Shown here: positions 9,753 through 19,258 of the stretch, one piece after another | How the letters are laid out: every line of letters begins with the position of its first letter | Numbering within the stretch: the first letter of the stretch is position 1 | Origin: Methanobacterium sp. UBA294 | GTDB taxonomy: Archaea; Methanobacteriota; Methanobacteria; Methanobacteriales; Methanobacteriaceae | Reading direction: 5' to 3' | NCBI GenBank assembly: GCA_002494495.1 | Contig: DACB01000007.1 | Location: 156,501-220,500, forward strand | Length of the DNA: 64,000 nucleotides | Notes under the pieces: model-generated | Databases searched by the model: none | Seen by the model: only the letters and a program-made list of their open reading frames with translations | What the model was told of the DNA's origin: nothing | Program-made: the position numbers and the translations under genes

Positions 9753-11945
9753 ATGACTTTAACCGAAGCAGAATCTGAATATATACGGAAAGAGATTGGA
9801 AGGGAACCAAATACGCTGGAATATGGTATGCTGGATATCATGTTCTCTGAACATTGTTCCTATAAAAGTAGTCGACCTATACTGAAACTATTCCCCACAG
9901 AGGGTGATAAGGTTATAATTGGCCCAGGAGACGATGCTGGGATTGTGGAACTCACCGATGAACTCGCCCTGGTAATTGGAATGGAGAGCCACAACCACCC
10001 CTCTGCAGTTGAACCCTACGGAGGCGCTGGCACTGGTATTGGGGGCATAATCAGAGATATTATTTCCATGGGAGCTATGCCCGTTGCGCTTCTTGATCCA
10101 TTACGCTTCGGATACCTGGACGATGAAAGATCACGCTATCTCTTTGAATACGTTGTTAAAGGCATATCAGACTACGGTAACCGGGTAGGAATACCCACCG
10201 TAGGAGGCGAAATTGAATTCGATGCTACGTTCCAACTTAACCCACTGGTAAACGTAGTATGCGCAGGCATAGTGCGTAAAGACTCAATTATGAGGGGAAT
10301 TGCCCCTAATGTAGGAGATATATTCGTGCTTATGGGGGGCCGTACTGGAAGAGACGGTATTCATGGAGTTACCTTTGCAAGTGAGGAGCTTACCACATCC
10401 TCTGAGCTTGAGGACCGGCCAGCAGTGCAAATAGGAGATCCCTTCACCAAGAAAAATGTGCTGGATGCCACCATGGAAGCACTGGATAAAATTGATGTTC
10501 AGGGTTTAAAGGACCTTGGAGGGGGAGGGTTAACCTGTTGTGTCTCAGAGATGGCTGCTAAGGGAGGTAATGGTGCCATTGTAAAACTCGAAGAGGTACC
10601 CCTACGAGAAGAGGGTATGACCCCTTATGAAATTATGTTATCAGAATCACAGGAAAGAATGATCTTCGTGATCCATCCTGAGGATGAGGATCAATTGATC
10701 GAGATTTTTGATAAATATGAACTCCCCCGAGCAGTGATAGGTACAGTAACTGGTACTGGCCGCTTTGAAGTAATCGATAATGGGGAAATTATTGCAGATA
10801 TACCCACGGGTATGTTATCTGACCCTCCGACAATAGAAAGGGAATGTGCAATTGATCATCTATCAACAGATGATATTACCGGAGTACAATTAGAAAAAAT
10901 AGGAATTAAAAACCCCATAGTCAAAGAGGGGGATTTAAAACAAACCCTGCTTAATGTCCTATCTAGCCAGAATGTGGCAAGTAAAGAATGGGTTTACAGA
11001 CAGTATGACCAGGAAGTCCAGATCAGAACCGTGGTTAAGCCTGGTGATGATGCCGCAGTTATAAGGGTGGACGATGAAACTGCATTCACCATCACGTCTG
11101 ACTGTAACAGTTCGCACACCAAATTAAACCCCTACCATGGTGGTGCTGGTGCAGTAGCCGAAGCCATAAGGAACGTTGTCTCCATGGGTTCAGAGCCACT
11201 ATGCATTGTTGACTGTCTAAACTTCGGTAACCCAGAGAAGCCGCATATCTTCAAACAGTTTACAGACTGTGTTCAGGGAATGGCCGACGTAGCAAACCGT
11301 TACCAAACCCCAGTTATCAGTGGTAACGTGAGTTTCTATAATGAAACAGAAGGTGTGACCATCAATCCTTCACCAGCAGTGGGTGTTGCTGGATTAATAA
11401 AAATTAAGGATGTTAAGACCTTTGAATTTAAAGGTGAAGGTGATAAGATCATCATCATAGGAGAAACCAATCCAGAATTAAGTGGATCAGAATATCAGAA
11501 ATTAATTCTGGGAAAAGTTGAGGGACAACCTCCCCTGGTCAACATTGAAGATGAATATAAAAACGCCATGGCTGTCTTAAATTTAATCAGGGAAGACTCT
11601 GAGAACAATGTAACAGCTGTTCATGATTGTTCCACCGGGGGTATAGGGGTTGCACTTTCTGAAATGGCTTTATCCGGAGATTTAGGGGCTGAAATCAATC
11701 TATCCTGGGTACCAGCTTCAGAAGAGCTGGATGATTTTGAGTTACTCTTTTCAGAATCCCATGGAAGATTCATTGTCACTGTTAAAGAAAAAGCTTTAGA
11801 GGAAATCATGGATAAACTTGAAGTTCCAGCTGCAGTGGTTGGGACAGTGAAAGGTGATTCACTGGTTATAAATGGTTCGTTGAAAATACCCTTATCTGAA
11901 ATTAGGGACACTTATCACGGTGTTATTGAAAAGTATATGGCCTGA
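9753..11945 (+). CDS. purL: Phosphoribosylformylglycinamidine synthase subunit PurL
   Basis: ATP-dependent amidation of FGAR to FGAM in purine synthesis; the small PurL works with PurS and PurQ, neither of which is in this window. The 730-residue length fits small-type PurL. Diagnostic segments are MESHNHPSAVEPYGGAGTG near residue 77, the DLGGGGLT segment near 255 and the internally duplicated half (SDCNSSHTKLNPYHGGAGA near 450, DCSTGGIG near 626). AGGTGG lies before the ATG. Spacing from ileS (70 bases) and the same strand allow co-transcription, but no functional link is evident. Confidence 0.96.
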   Translation: MTLTEAESEYIRKEIGREPNTLEYGMLDIMFSEHCSYKSSRPILKLFPTEGDKVIIGPGDDAGIVELTDELALVIGMESHNHPSAVEPYGGAGTGIGGIIRDIISMGAMPVALLDPLRFGYLDDERSRYLFEYVVKGISDYGNRVGIPTVGGEIEFDATFQLNPLVNVVCAGIVRKDSIMRGIAPNVGDIFVLMGGRTGRDGIHGVTFASEELTTSSELEDRPAVQIGDPFTKKNVLDATMEALDKIDVQGLKDLGGGGLTCCVSEMAAKGGNGAIVKLEEVPLREEGMTPYEIMLSESQERMIFVIHPEDEDQLIEIFDKYELPRAVIGTVTGTGRFEVIDNGEIIADIPTGMLSDPPTIERECAIDHLSTDDITGVQLEKIGIKNPIVKEGDLKQTLLNVLSSQNVASKEWVYRQYDQEVQIRTVVKPGDDAAVIRVDDETAFTITSDCNSSHTKLNPYHGGAGAVAEAIRNVVSMGSEPLCIVDCLNFGNPEKPHIFKQFTDCVQGMADVANRYQTPVISGNVSFYNETEGVTINPSPAVGVAGLIKIKDVKTFEFKGEGDKIIIIGETNPELSGSEYQKLILGKVEGQPPLVNIEDEYKNAMAVLNLIREDSENNVTAVHDCSTGGIGVALSEMALSGDLGAEINLSWVPASEELDDFELLFSESHGRFIVTVKEKALEEIMDKLEVPAAVVGTVKGDSLVINGSLKIPLSEIRDTYHGVIEKYMA

Positions 11946-12051
11946 TGAAAGCACTGACTTTCAATAAGAAAAGCGGCTTCAATATGGATAATGAAATAAT
12001 AATGAAGAAAATATTAACCTGAATAAGTGTAACCTGATGGAGAAGTGCCTG

Positions 12052-12615
12052 ATGGTAAAAAAAGAACTGCTCAGGCAGTTAATTCATGTCTCGGGCGTTT
12101 TCATAGTTGTTTTAAGTTACTTTCTAAGGCCGGATGCTCTTATACTCCTTTCATTGTTGATTCTATTAGTGGTGGTTATCTTATTCGAGCTGGATAAAAA
12201 ATACCACGTACCCCTTTTCTCATTCATTTTCAGACGCTGCAGAAGAACAGATGATGAAACTGGCTTTATTTACTTCTTCGTAGGGATCCTTCTTACCCTG
12301 ATTATATTCCAGTTCAATATGGCCGTGGCCAATGCCGCTATATTGATCCTGCTTTTCGGTGATTCTGCTTCTACCATCGTGGGAAGAAAATGGGGTAAAC
12401 ATAATATCCCCTACCGTAACGATAAGACGTTAGAAGGTAGTTTAGCATTCTTTGTGGTTGGCTTAATATTGGCGTTAACTCAGGTACCCTTTTTACCAGC
12501 TGTTTTAGGAGTGTTTTTCGGTGCTTTGACTGAGGCATACAGTCTTGTTGATGATAATATTCCTATTCCCCTGGTATCGGCATTTGTTATGAGCGTGGCC
12601 ATTTATTTAATTTAA
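12052..12615 (+). CDS. Polyprenol/diacylglycerol kinase-type membrane protein (SEC59/VTE5-like)
   Basis: A 187-residue integral membrane protein with about six hydrophobic helices. It carries the signature of CTP-dependent polyprenol/dolichol kinases: LLFGDSASTIVGRKWG near residue 105, followed by NDKTLEGSLAFF. Such enzymes phosphorylate isoprenoid alcohols used as lipid carriers; substrate here is not known. An upstream in-frame ATG exists at 12037, but GGAG at 12039-12042 is nine bases before the ATG at 12052, so the later start is preferred. It is followed by a convergent ABC permease gene. Confidence 0.8.
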   Translation: MVKKELLRQLIHVSGVFIVVLSYFLRPDALILLSLLILLVVVILFELDKKYHVPLFSFIFRRCRRTDDETGFIYFFVGILLTLIIFQFNMAVANAAILILLFGDSASTIVGRKWGKHNIPYRNDKTLEGSLAFFVVGLILALTQVPFLPAVLGVFFGALTEAYSLVDDNIPIPLVSAFVMSVAIYLI

Positions 12616-12632
12616 AATGTTATTTTTATTTA

Positions 12633-13766
12633 TTAAAGCCTGATTGCCCTTTCATGCCTGAAGTATCTTACCGATATGATGAATATCAACATAGAAATGA
12701 GGATAGTTGGAATGGCCGAGAGTATAAGCCAGGGATCTGCAATGGGTGTAGAAGATATCCTGACCATTAAAATGGTTGGTATGAAGTTCAGTATGGCTTC
12801 GAAGTATGGTGCCTTGATGAATAGGGGTGCAAAGAGGATGAAAGTAGCAAATACCAGAGCAAGGGTTATGGCAGAATTCGCTTCTTTGGTACTGTCCACC
12901 AACATGGATATTATAATTCCTATACCAATAAATCCCAGCCCCACAAATAGGAGGATTAAGAATATCATAGCTGGATTGTAGATGGGCACCTGCAGCAAGT
13001 CAAAAAGTAGAATCCATGCCATGCTTTGCAATAAAGAAAAAAATAAAATAGGGATTATTTTCCCCATTATCACCATGGTACTGGTAAGGGGAGTCATCAA
13101 GAGGACTTCGAATGTTTTTCTCTCCCTTTCCCCTACAATACTATCGGTTACAATGTTACTAGCCATGAAAAAGGGTAGGAGGAGTACGAATGGTACGATG
13201 AAACCATACATAAGCTCCACGAAGTAACTACTATCCATGGCAATTGGTGATTCATAATCCTGGTTTACAGGTATCTCTGTTAATATAACCGGGTTCTGGA
13301 TGATGTTGATGGTGGACTGGTTTAATCCTGCTGCTTCTAATTTTTTTGCCTGTTGATATTTGGTTATTGAGTCGTTGATTTTCTGATCCACCACTGGATA
13401 GAATGGGCTGGTATTATCAATGGTTACTGTTATTTCATCCTGGGAAGAGTTCTCCAAAATAGCAACTAAGTCATTACCAAGGTATTTAATGGCATCTTCC
13501 CGGTCATTGTATTTTATTATGGTGAATCCCTGTTCTTTCAAATATTCAGCCATCTGTGACCTGCTTATGTCCTGATCTACCCCCACCTTGAGGTTGGATG
13601 TGATGCCATATGAATCAAAAAGGACTGGATCTGCAACTACTGCAGTTGCAACCGCCATTCCAAATGCCCCTAAGATTATGAATACCTGCACAAATATTAT
13701 CAACAGGTAGATTTTATTGGTAAGTATATCCTGGGCCTCTTTCTTTGAAAGATAAAATATCTTCAT
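12633..13766 (-). CDS. ABC-2 type transporter permease
   Basis: A 377-residue permease of ABC-2 export type. One N-terminal transmembrane helix (near residues 18-40) is followed by a large external domain of about 140 residues and five C-terminal helices. The GERERKTFEVLLMTPLTSTM segment near residue 215 is the typical cytoplasmic loop of this family. The gene starts 12 bases after the stop of a LolD-like ATPase gene, with its ribosome-binding site (GGGTGAT) next to that stop, so translation is probably coupled. The nearest NatA-type ATPase is 3.3 kb away, so the partner ATPase is uncertain. Confidence 0.85.
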   Translation of the reverse strand: MKIFYLSKKEAQDILTNKIYLLIIFVQVFIILGAFGMAVATAVVADPVLFDSYGITSNLKVGVDQDISRSQMAEYLKEQGFTIIKYNDREDAIKYLGNDLVAILENSSQDEITVTIDNTSPFYPVVDQKINDSITKYQQAKKLEAAGLNQSTINIIQNPVILTEIPVNQDYESPIAMDSSYFVELMYGFIVPFVLLLPFFMASNIVTDSIVGERERKTFEVLLMTPLTSTMVIMGKIIPILFFSLLQSMAWILLFDLLQVPIYNPAMIFLILLFVGLGFIGIGIIISMLVDSTKEANSAITLALVFATFILFAPLFIKAPYFEAILNFIPTILMVRISSTPIADPWLILSAIPTILISMLIFIISVRYFRHERAIRL

Positions 13767-13778
13767 ATAATGATTCCA

Positions 13779-14444
13779 TCACCCTATGATGTTTCCATCA
13801 CGCATTTCAATTGTCTCATCTGTGAATTCAGCAGCTAATGGGTTGTGTGTTACGATGATTATGGTAACTCCTTCGTTTTTATTGAGATCCTGTAATATAC
13901 TCATTATAACCTCAGCGTTTTTGGAATCCAGTTCACCGGTAGGTTCATCAGCGAGGATTAGCGAGGGGTTGTTTATGAGGGCTCGAGCAATGGAAACCCT
14001 CTGCTGTTCTCCTCCAGAAAGTTGATTTGGCAGCTTTTTATATTTCTTATTAAGCCCCATTTTATCCAGTAATTCCTTAGCTTTATCTGGATCTGGTTTT
14101 ATCATGGGTAATAATACGTTTTCCAGGGTAGAAAGTTGCGGCAGAAGGTTGAATCGCTGAAAAACAAATCCTATCTCGCTCCTACGGAACTTTGCCTGTT
14201 CTTTTCCAGATAGCGTGCTGGTGTCTTTACCGTTCAATAATAGTGTGCCCTGGGTGGGCATGTCCAATATCCCAGCCACGTGGAGCAAAGTTGATTTACC
14301 AGACCCAGATGGTCCCATTATGGATGTGAAGGAGCCGTTTTTTATGTTCAAGTTAACACCATCCAATGCGTTTATTTCCTCGTCTCCCATCCGGTATATC
14401 TTCCGGACATCCTTGAATTCCAGGACGTTGTTTTGATCATTCAT
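13779..14444 (-). CDS. ABC transporter ATPase, LolD/MacB family
   Basis: A 221-residue nucleotide-binding subunit. Walker A GPSGSGKST is near residue 41, the signature LSGGEQQRVSIARAL near 142 and Walker B LILADEPTGELD near 162. It belongs to the LolD/MacB-type ATPases that pair with FtsX-like permeases. Its ATG overlaps the 3' end of the MacB-like permease gene by eight bases (ATGA-type overlap), which indicates one operon and stoichiometric translation. An ABC-2 permease gene follows immediately. Confidence 0.93.
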   Translation of the reverse strand: MNDQNNVLEFKDVRKIYRMGDEEINALDGVNLNIKNGSFTSIMGPSGSGKSTLLHVAGILDMPTQGTLLLNGKDTSTLSGKEQAKFRRSEIGFVFQRFNLLPQLSTLENVLLPMIKPDPDKAKELLDKMGLNKKYKKLPNQLSGGEQQRVSIARALINNPSLILADEPTGELDSKNAEVIMSILQDLNKNEGVTIIIVTHNPLAAEFTDETIEMRDGNIIG

Positions 14445-15519
14445 TTCTAAGCGCCTCCACTACATTCAGGCGGGATGCTCTCCAGGCAGGGTATAAACCC
14501 GCCAAAATGCTTAATCCCGTTGCACCGCCTAATACTCCTGCGATTAACCATAAAGGCAGCATTTGAACCAGCTGGATATCGCCGATTTGCGAGCCGAATA
14601 AAATTATCACTAATTGTAGTATAATGGCTGCGATGATTAAACCAACCAAACCCCCTATGAATCCTATGAGAGCTGATTCCAGGAGTATACTAACCAGTAC
14701 TTCCCTACTGGTAAATCCAATGGCCTTTAGTACGCCAATCTCCCTGGTTCTTTCGGTTACGTTGACCAGCATTATGTTGATGATGCTGATTACACCCACT
14801 AAAAGGGCTATACTGGCTATTCCACCTATAAAGAGAGTAAGGCCACCCATCATTTCTTCAATCTGTTTAGTCATGTCAGATTTAGTTGAAACTGTGATTC
14901 CATCTATGTTATTTTCTATTTCATCTTTAATTACTTCCGGATCTCCCCGTGTATTGGCTGTGATACTTGTTGTTTTATTATCGTTCAGAGGTAAGGCTTT
15001 ATCTGCATCTAAAACCAGTATGCCCATTCCCATTGCTTCTTCACTGAATGTACCGGTCACTGTGAATTCCTGATCCTTTATTGTTATTTTATCCCCGATT
15101 TTATAACCCATATCTTCTATTGCAGGGTTTATAACTACTCCATGAGTTCCATTTATGTCTATCTGGCCCCAATCACTTGTTCCTAGGATATAGATAGTAG
15201 TCTGATTAAATGCAGTCATAAATTGCAGTTCTTCTCTGATGTTGTAAAGCTGTGGCATATTTTTTAATTCGTCAACTGTTTCTGGACTTAGAAATGAACT
15301 GCCAGGCTGGGCCACAATGGTTCCTCCCCCTGTGCTGTTCATTATCGTTACATCTCCCATCATATTGTTGGTGGATTCCTTCATATAATTAGTCATTCCA
15401 GTGGTAATTCCCACCAGAACCACCAGGGCGATTACTCCAATAACCACGCCTAACATGGTCAATATACTGCGAAGCTTTCTTCTTCTGAAATTTTTAAATG
15501 ATAAGCTGTTAATTCCCAT
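14437..15519 (-). CDS. MacB/FtsX-like ABC transporter permease
   Basis: A 360-residue permease with the MacB layout: one N-terminal helix (RSILTMLGVVIGVIALVVLVG near residue 15), an extracytoplasmic domain of roughly 200 residues and three C-terminal helices with the RTREIGVLKAIG loop near residue 257. These machines extrude or act mechanically on substrates outside the membrane; the substrate here is unknown. GGAGAAG lies just before the ATG. It is first in a three-gene unit with its ATPase and an ABC-2 permease. Confidence 0.9.
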   Translation of the reverse strand: MGINSLSFKNFRRRKLRSILTMLGVVIGVIALVVLVGITTGMTNYMKESTNNMMGDVTIMNSTGGGTIVAQPGSSFLSPETVDELKNMPQLYNIREELQFMTAFNQTTIYILGTSDWGQIDINGTHGVVINPAIEDMGYKIGDKITIKDQEFTVTGTFSEEAMGMGILVLDADKALPLNDNKTTSITANTRGDPEVIKDEIENNIDGITVSTKSDMTKQIEEMMGGLTLFIGGIASIALLVGVISIINIMLVNVTERTREIGVLKAIGFTSREVLVSILLESALIGFIGGLVGLIIAAIILQLVIILFGSQIGDIQLVQMLPLWLIAGVLGGATGLSILAGLYPAWRASRLNVVEALRNE

Positions 15520-15832
15520 TTTTCTTCTCCAATAAAAAAAAATTTATTCCATGTATTTTCTTTAGGTTTTAGTATTTTAAATCATCAATTTCCAATTGGA
15601 AGATATCCTCCATATTTCCCATTTTTAATGGTTTAATCACATTATAGACCAATATAGTTTTTATCAAAAAAGCTTTTTGCCAGGTCATTTTATAATTATA
15701 AGATCTTTACTTTGCTTAACATCACATGGCTGTTACTTAAAAGTTCTCCTAAATTCATTGTTGTTAAAAATATATTACATCTTTTGTAAAAATATAATAC
15801 ATAATATCTTAAAACATTCCATCTAACTTGTC
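15520..15832 (-). other. Intergenic region between the two ABC operons
   Basis: About 310 AT-rich bases upstream of the MacB-like operon and downstream of the NatB-like permease. I see no ORF or RNA gene. The only notable element is the 12-base palindrome at 15590-15601. Confidence 0.5.
15590..15601. promoter_or_regulatory. Perfect 12-base palindrome, possible operator of the MacB-like operon
   Basis: TTCCAATTGGAA is a perfect palindrome about 70 bases upstream of the MacB-like start codon, in the position where a dimeric repressor or activator would act. No second copy was noticed nearby, so this is a weak call. Confidence 0.25.
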
Positions 15833-17020
15833 TCATCCAATGCATTTTTTTAATCCAACGAACTCTAAAATAAGTCTTATTAACCCCGGCCTGGGACCAA
15901 ATACCACATCATCACGCTGGAACAGTTTTATGGAAATTCCGTAAGTGACGGCACTTAAAAATACCATGAACCCTATGGGAATTAAAAACTCGTAAGCATG
16001 TATGATATCTCCTGAAAAAAGCCTCATCACCATGGTTAAAGGAGAAATATTAGATATTAGAGATTTATTTGATAAATAAGCCAATGTAGGGATCATTATA
16101 AAACCTACAATCAATATGTAACCGAATGTTAACCCAATACCTGCTTCTTTATAATTTTTTGAATAAGCAGCAATGATAACCGTAACTCCGATGACTGGTA
16201 CTGCGGTTATAAGAACCAGGAGGTAAACCAGGATCGGGCTGGATATTTCAAAGCCAGTGATTAGTAGTATTGCCATCCAGATAGCTATTTGAATGGCAAT
16301 TATCCCCAACACCGCCATGCTCTTGCCCAGGATTATATCTGAAGGATTTATGGGCATGGCCATGAGTATTTCTCCTGTTTTTCTCTCTTTTTCCCCAACG
16401 ACACTATCAATAATCATGTTACCAAACAGGAAAAGGGGTAAAAATAGTAGAATGGCGATCATGGCCTTGGTAATTATCTGCATAGGGAGGGACTCACCAG
16501 CGCTTTCCTGGGTTACCACTTCAGGTGTGGAGTTTTGGGGTGTCAGGGAATTTATCCAGGAATTTGACATTCCAACCGCCATTAACTTAGCTGTTCTATT
16601 TACCTCATCCCTTACCACGCTTCGCTTTGGATCGGCCTGGTCCAGATAGAGTTTTACATCAATGGTGCCAATATCCCTTATCTTATCAAGGGAATCCTCC
16701 GGTACCAACACCACAGCCATGGTTTCACCAGCATTTAAATTTTCCATGGACTCATCAAAAGTCGAATGGGTGATGGTAATAAGATCTGGATTAATGTACT
16801 TAGAAAACAAACGGCCTTCATCATCCACATCTAAGGATGCAAACCCAGCAAGTGAAGGAGTAATAGAAATCCCTTGTTGTGATTCAATATTGGTTGCAAA
16901 TGCATTGAAGACGAATATCATCAAAAATAATACAGAAATCTGAAGAAAGAATATAGTTAAAAATTTTCTACTCTTGAGTGTTTCCAAAAATTCCCATTTA
17001 CTTATGGTGGTGAATTTCAA
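15833..17020 (-). CDS. ABC-2 permease (NatB-like)
   Basis: An ABC-2 export permease. An N-terminal helix is followed by an external domain of about 150 residues, then five helices with the GEKERKTGEILMAMPINPSD loop. The frame is open to an ATG at 17107, but that start would overlap the ATPase gene by 80 bases. A TTG at 17020 sits eight bases past the ATPase stop and gives a product of 395 residues beginning just before the conserved amphipathic segment, so it is preferred. It is transcribed directly after its ATPase. Substrate unknown. Confidence 0.82.
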   Translation of the reverse strand: MKFTTISKWEFLETLKSRKFLTIFFLQISVLFLMIFVFNAFATNIESQQGISITPSLAGFASLDVDDEGRLFSKYINPDLITITHSTFDESMENLNAGETMAVVLVPEDSLDKIRDIGTIDVKLYLDQADPKRSVVRDEVNRTAKLMAVGMSNSWINSLTPQNSTPEVVTQESAGESLPMQIITKAMIAILLFLPLFLFGNMIIDSVVGEKERKTGEILMAMPINPSDIILGKSMAVLGIIAIQIAIWMAILLITGFEISSPILVYLLVLITAVPVIGVTVIIAAYSKNYKEAGIGLTFGYILIVGFIMIPTLAYLSNKSLISNISPLTMVMRLFSGDIIHAYEFLIPIGFMVFLSAVTYGISIKLFQRDDVVFGPRPGLIRLILEFVGLKKCIG

Positions 17021-17027
17021 GCCGTTA

Positions 17028-17933
17028 TCATCCCTGTTTAAAAGAATTAATAAATACATCTTCCAGCGTAGGTTCTTTAGTGTTAATAGAGAGGATATCC
17101 CCTTCAAATACGTTGATTATATCATTTATATCTTTTTTTGATCTTAGAGAGATGGTGTATTGATTATCAACTACATCAACCCCTGTTACTGTAGAAAGTC
17201 CCTGGATTAACTTAATATCACCATCATCTGGATCCTCCACCTTGATGTTAAGGATTATATCCCCATGAATTTTAGATTTAAGGTCATTTGGAGTGCCCAT
17301 ATCCAAAATTTTGCCCTGATCCAGGATAACCACCCGGTCGCAGAGTGAATCTGCCTCGTCCATATAATGGGTGCATAGTATGATGGTTTTATCTCCTTTA
17401 AGATCTCTGATAAACTCTCTGATGTTGCTGGACGTGGCGGGATCCAGGCCCATTGTAGGTTCATCAAATATTAGAATTTCAGGATCATGTACCAGAGCCC
17501 GGGCAATGCCGATACGCTGCCTTAACCCCTTGGAAAAAGTATTTATCCTGTCATCTGCTCGATGTGACATACCCACCAGTTCCAGCATTTCATCAATTCT
17601 ACCTGTGATTCTATCCTTGGGAACACCGTAGAGTTCAGCAAAATAGCGCAGCAAGTCCTTTGCCTTGAAACGCTCATACAAGTTGGGTTCCTCTGGTAAG
17701 TATCCAATCATTGATTTAATCTGAATGGGTTCTTGATGGATGCTCATACCATTTACCAGTACATCGCCGGAGTCTGGTTTGAGTATACAGCAGATTATCC
17801 TAATGGCTGTGGTCTTACCTGCTCCGTTTGGTCCGATTATCCCCAGGAGTTCTCCCTTTTTTATATCAAGATTTAGATTATCTAAGGCCTTTATCTTACC
17901 AAATGATTTGCTCAAAGATTCAATTTTTATCAT
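17028..17933 (-). CDS. ABC transporter ATPase (NatA/CcmA type)
   Basis: A 301-residue nucleotide-binding subunit. Walker A GPNGAGKTT is near residue 34, the signature FSKGLRQRIGIARAL near 138 and Walker B ILIFDEPTMGLDP near 158. The ~80-residue C-terminal extension ending in EPTLEDVFI is typical of ABC-2 export ATPases. GGATCTT precedes the ATG. The NatB-like permease follows immediately, making a complete two-gene exporter. Confidence 0.93.
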   Translation of the reverse strand: MIKIESLSKSFGKIKALDNLNLDIKKGELLGIIGPNGAGKTTAIRIICCILKPDSGDVLVNGMSIHQEPIQIKSMIGYLPEEPNLYERFKAKDLLRYFAELYGVPKDRITGRIDEMLELVGMSHRADDRINTFSKGLRQRIGIARALVHDPEILIFDEPTMGLDPATSSNIREFIRDLKGDKTIILCTHYMDEADSLCDRVVILDQGKILDMGTPNDLKSKIHGDIILNIKVEDPDDGDIKLIQGLSTVTGVDVVDNQYTISLRSKKDINDIINVFEGDILSINTKEPTLEDVFINSFKQG

Positions 17934-17998
17934 AAGATCCTATTATTATCTATTGTTGTTATTTTATGCTTAATTGTTATCCATCAACTTTTAAAGGT

Positions 17999-18862
17999 TT
18001 AACTCGCCACTTTCAAGGTGAACACCGTGATTTCTGGGTCGCAATTGATTCTAAACCAAAAAACATTAGTACCCACTCCCCTGCTGGTATACTGAACCAT
18101 ATCATTCACTTGATATTTACCATGAGGATACTTTAAGAAGTGTCGGCCTCTAACTATGGTGCCAAGTCCGGGTATTATAAATTGACCCCCATGGGAGTGG
18201 CCAGAAATCTGTAAGCTGAATCTACCTGTGTTCGAGCTTATATCGGCAAAGTCTGGTTCGTGGGCAAGTAAGATTGCCGGACCATCCTCTTGTAATTTTT
18301 CCATCACAATGTCGAGACGGTGTTTATCCAGCATTACACTATCCACTCCTGCAATGTGTAACTTTGCATTCCCCCTCCTCAATGTGCAAACATCGTTACT
18401 TACATCCACAACACCAGATTTCCTGAGCACATCCCTGATTTTATCGGCGCCAACCCAGTGATCATGATTTCCCAGAGTTGCGATGGAAAGGTCCTTAGGT
18501 TTTAATTCCTTTAATGACTCCAATAATTCACTAGCTACATCTTCAAAGATGTAAGAAACAAAATCACCAGTTAATACCACCATGTCCGGATTTTGTTTGT
18601 TTACCAGCCCAATTAGTCCCTTAAGATGTTTAGGGGTTATCCATTGCCCTAAATGTATATCTGAAATGTTAATTATCCTATAATTTTCAAAAACAGGGTC
18701 AAGATCTGGTACATTCACTTCAATATACTCTAAATGAAAATCTTCTGGCTTGAATTCGGGTTTAAATAGTTTGTTCCGCCAATTAGTCATGCCGCGTTGC
18801 ATTGATTTCCTTAAACGTGGATATTTAAGCTCATCATTATTCATGTTATTGATCTTCTGCAT
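17999..18862 (-). CDS. Metallophosphoesterase (YkuE-like)
   Basis: A 287-residue calcineurin-like phosphoesterase. All metal-binding motifs are present in order: SDIHLG near residue 67, GDFVS near 98, GNHDHW near 126 and GHSHGG near 222. It resembles YkuE-type hydrolases that act on phosphate esters such as phospholipid or UDP-sugar substrates; the true substrate is unknown. No signal peptide or membrane helix is evident. A downstream ATG seven codons in is an alternative start. It is divergent from moeA. Confidence 0.87.
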   Translation of the reverse strand: MQKINNMNNDELKYPRLRKSMQRGMTNWRNKLFKPEFKPEDFHLEYIEVNVPDLDPVFENYRIINISDIHLGQWITPKHLKGLIGLVNKQNPDMVVLTGDFVSYIFEDVASELLESLKELKPKDLSIATLGNHDHWVGADKIRDVLRKSGVVDVSNDVCTLRRGNAKLHIAGVDSVMLDKHRLDIVMEKLQEDGPAILLAHEPDFADISSNTGRFSLQISGHSHGGQFIIPGLGTIVRGRHFLKYPHGKYQVNDMVQYTSRGVGTNVFWFRINCDPEITVFTLKVAS

Positions 18863-19258
18863 TTTTTATTGGATAAATCTATCATTTAGATTAAGGAAAA
18901 TTGATAAATGTGCAGTTGTTATTAAGCAAACAAGTACAAATCTATTTATCCTTCCTTTATCAGCACATCCCACTTCAAATCCATGTAATACTGAGTTCAT
19001 AGCACTGTTTTTCTGTAGAAAACCCGTAAGAATATTATCTTTCTAAAAAAAACTTGTTGTAATGGATATTGATGGTTTTGTACTGAAAATTAATCAAAGT
19101 CAAGATATAAATCAGTTCAGTATACAAAAATGATTATCAATATATATAGACATCCATGGTTTATATCATCTATTCATTGTAGAAAAATATTAGATCGTCA
19201 ATGAGTTGAAATTATAGATCTTTAAAAAAATTATGGACTAAATAATAAGAGGTTACTC
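18863..19258 (+). other. Divergent intergenic region upstream of moeA with an inverted repeat
   Basis: About 400 AT-rich bases without an ORF I trust. An imperfect inverted repeat lies at 19077-19087 (TTTGTACTGAA) and 19116-19128 (TTCAGTATACAAA). It stands directly upstream of a TATA-like run (AATATATATAGA, near 19139). The arrangement suggests a regulator binding site for moeA, but nothing identifies the regulator. Confidence 0.35.

Noticed and set aside
11946..12051. Small RNA or leader peptide between purL and the polyprenol kinase-like gene
   Set aside because: CTGATGA and CTGA occur but are too close together for a C/D box RNA, and no ORF with a start signal is present.
15833..17107. 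ATG at 17107 as the start of the NatB-like permease
   Set aside because: It would overlap the ATPase gene by 80 bases and add a segment that does not look like the family N-terminus.
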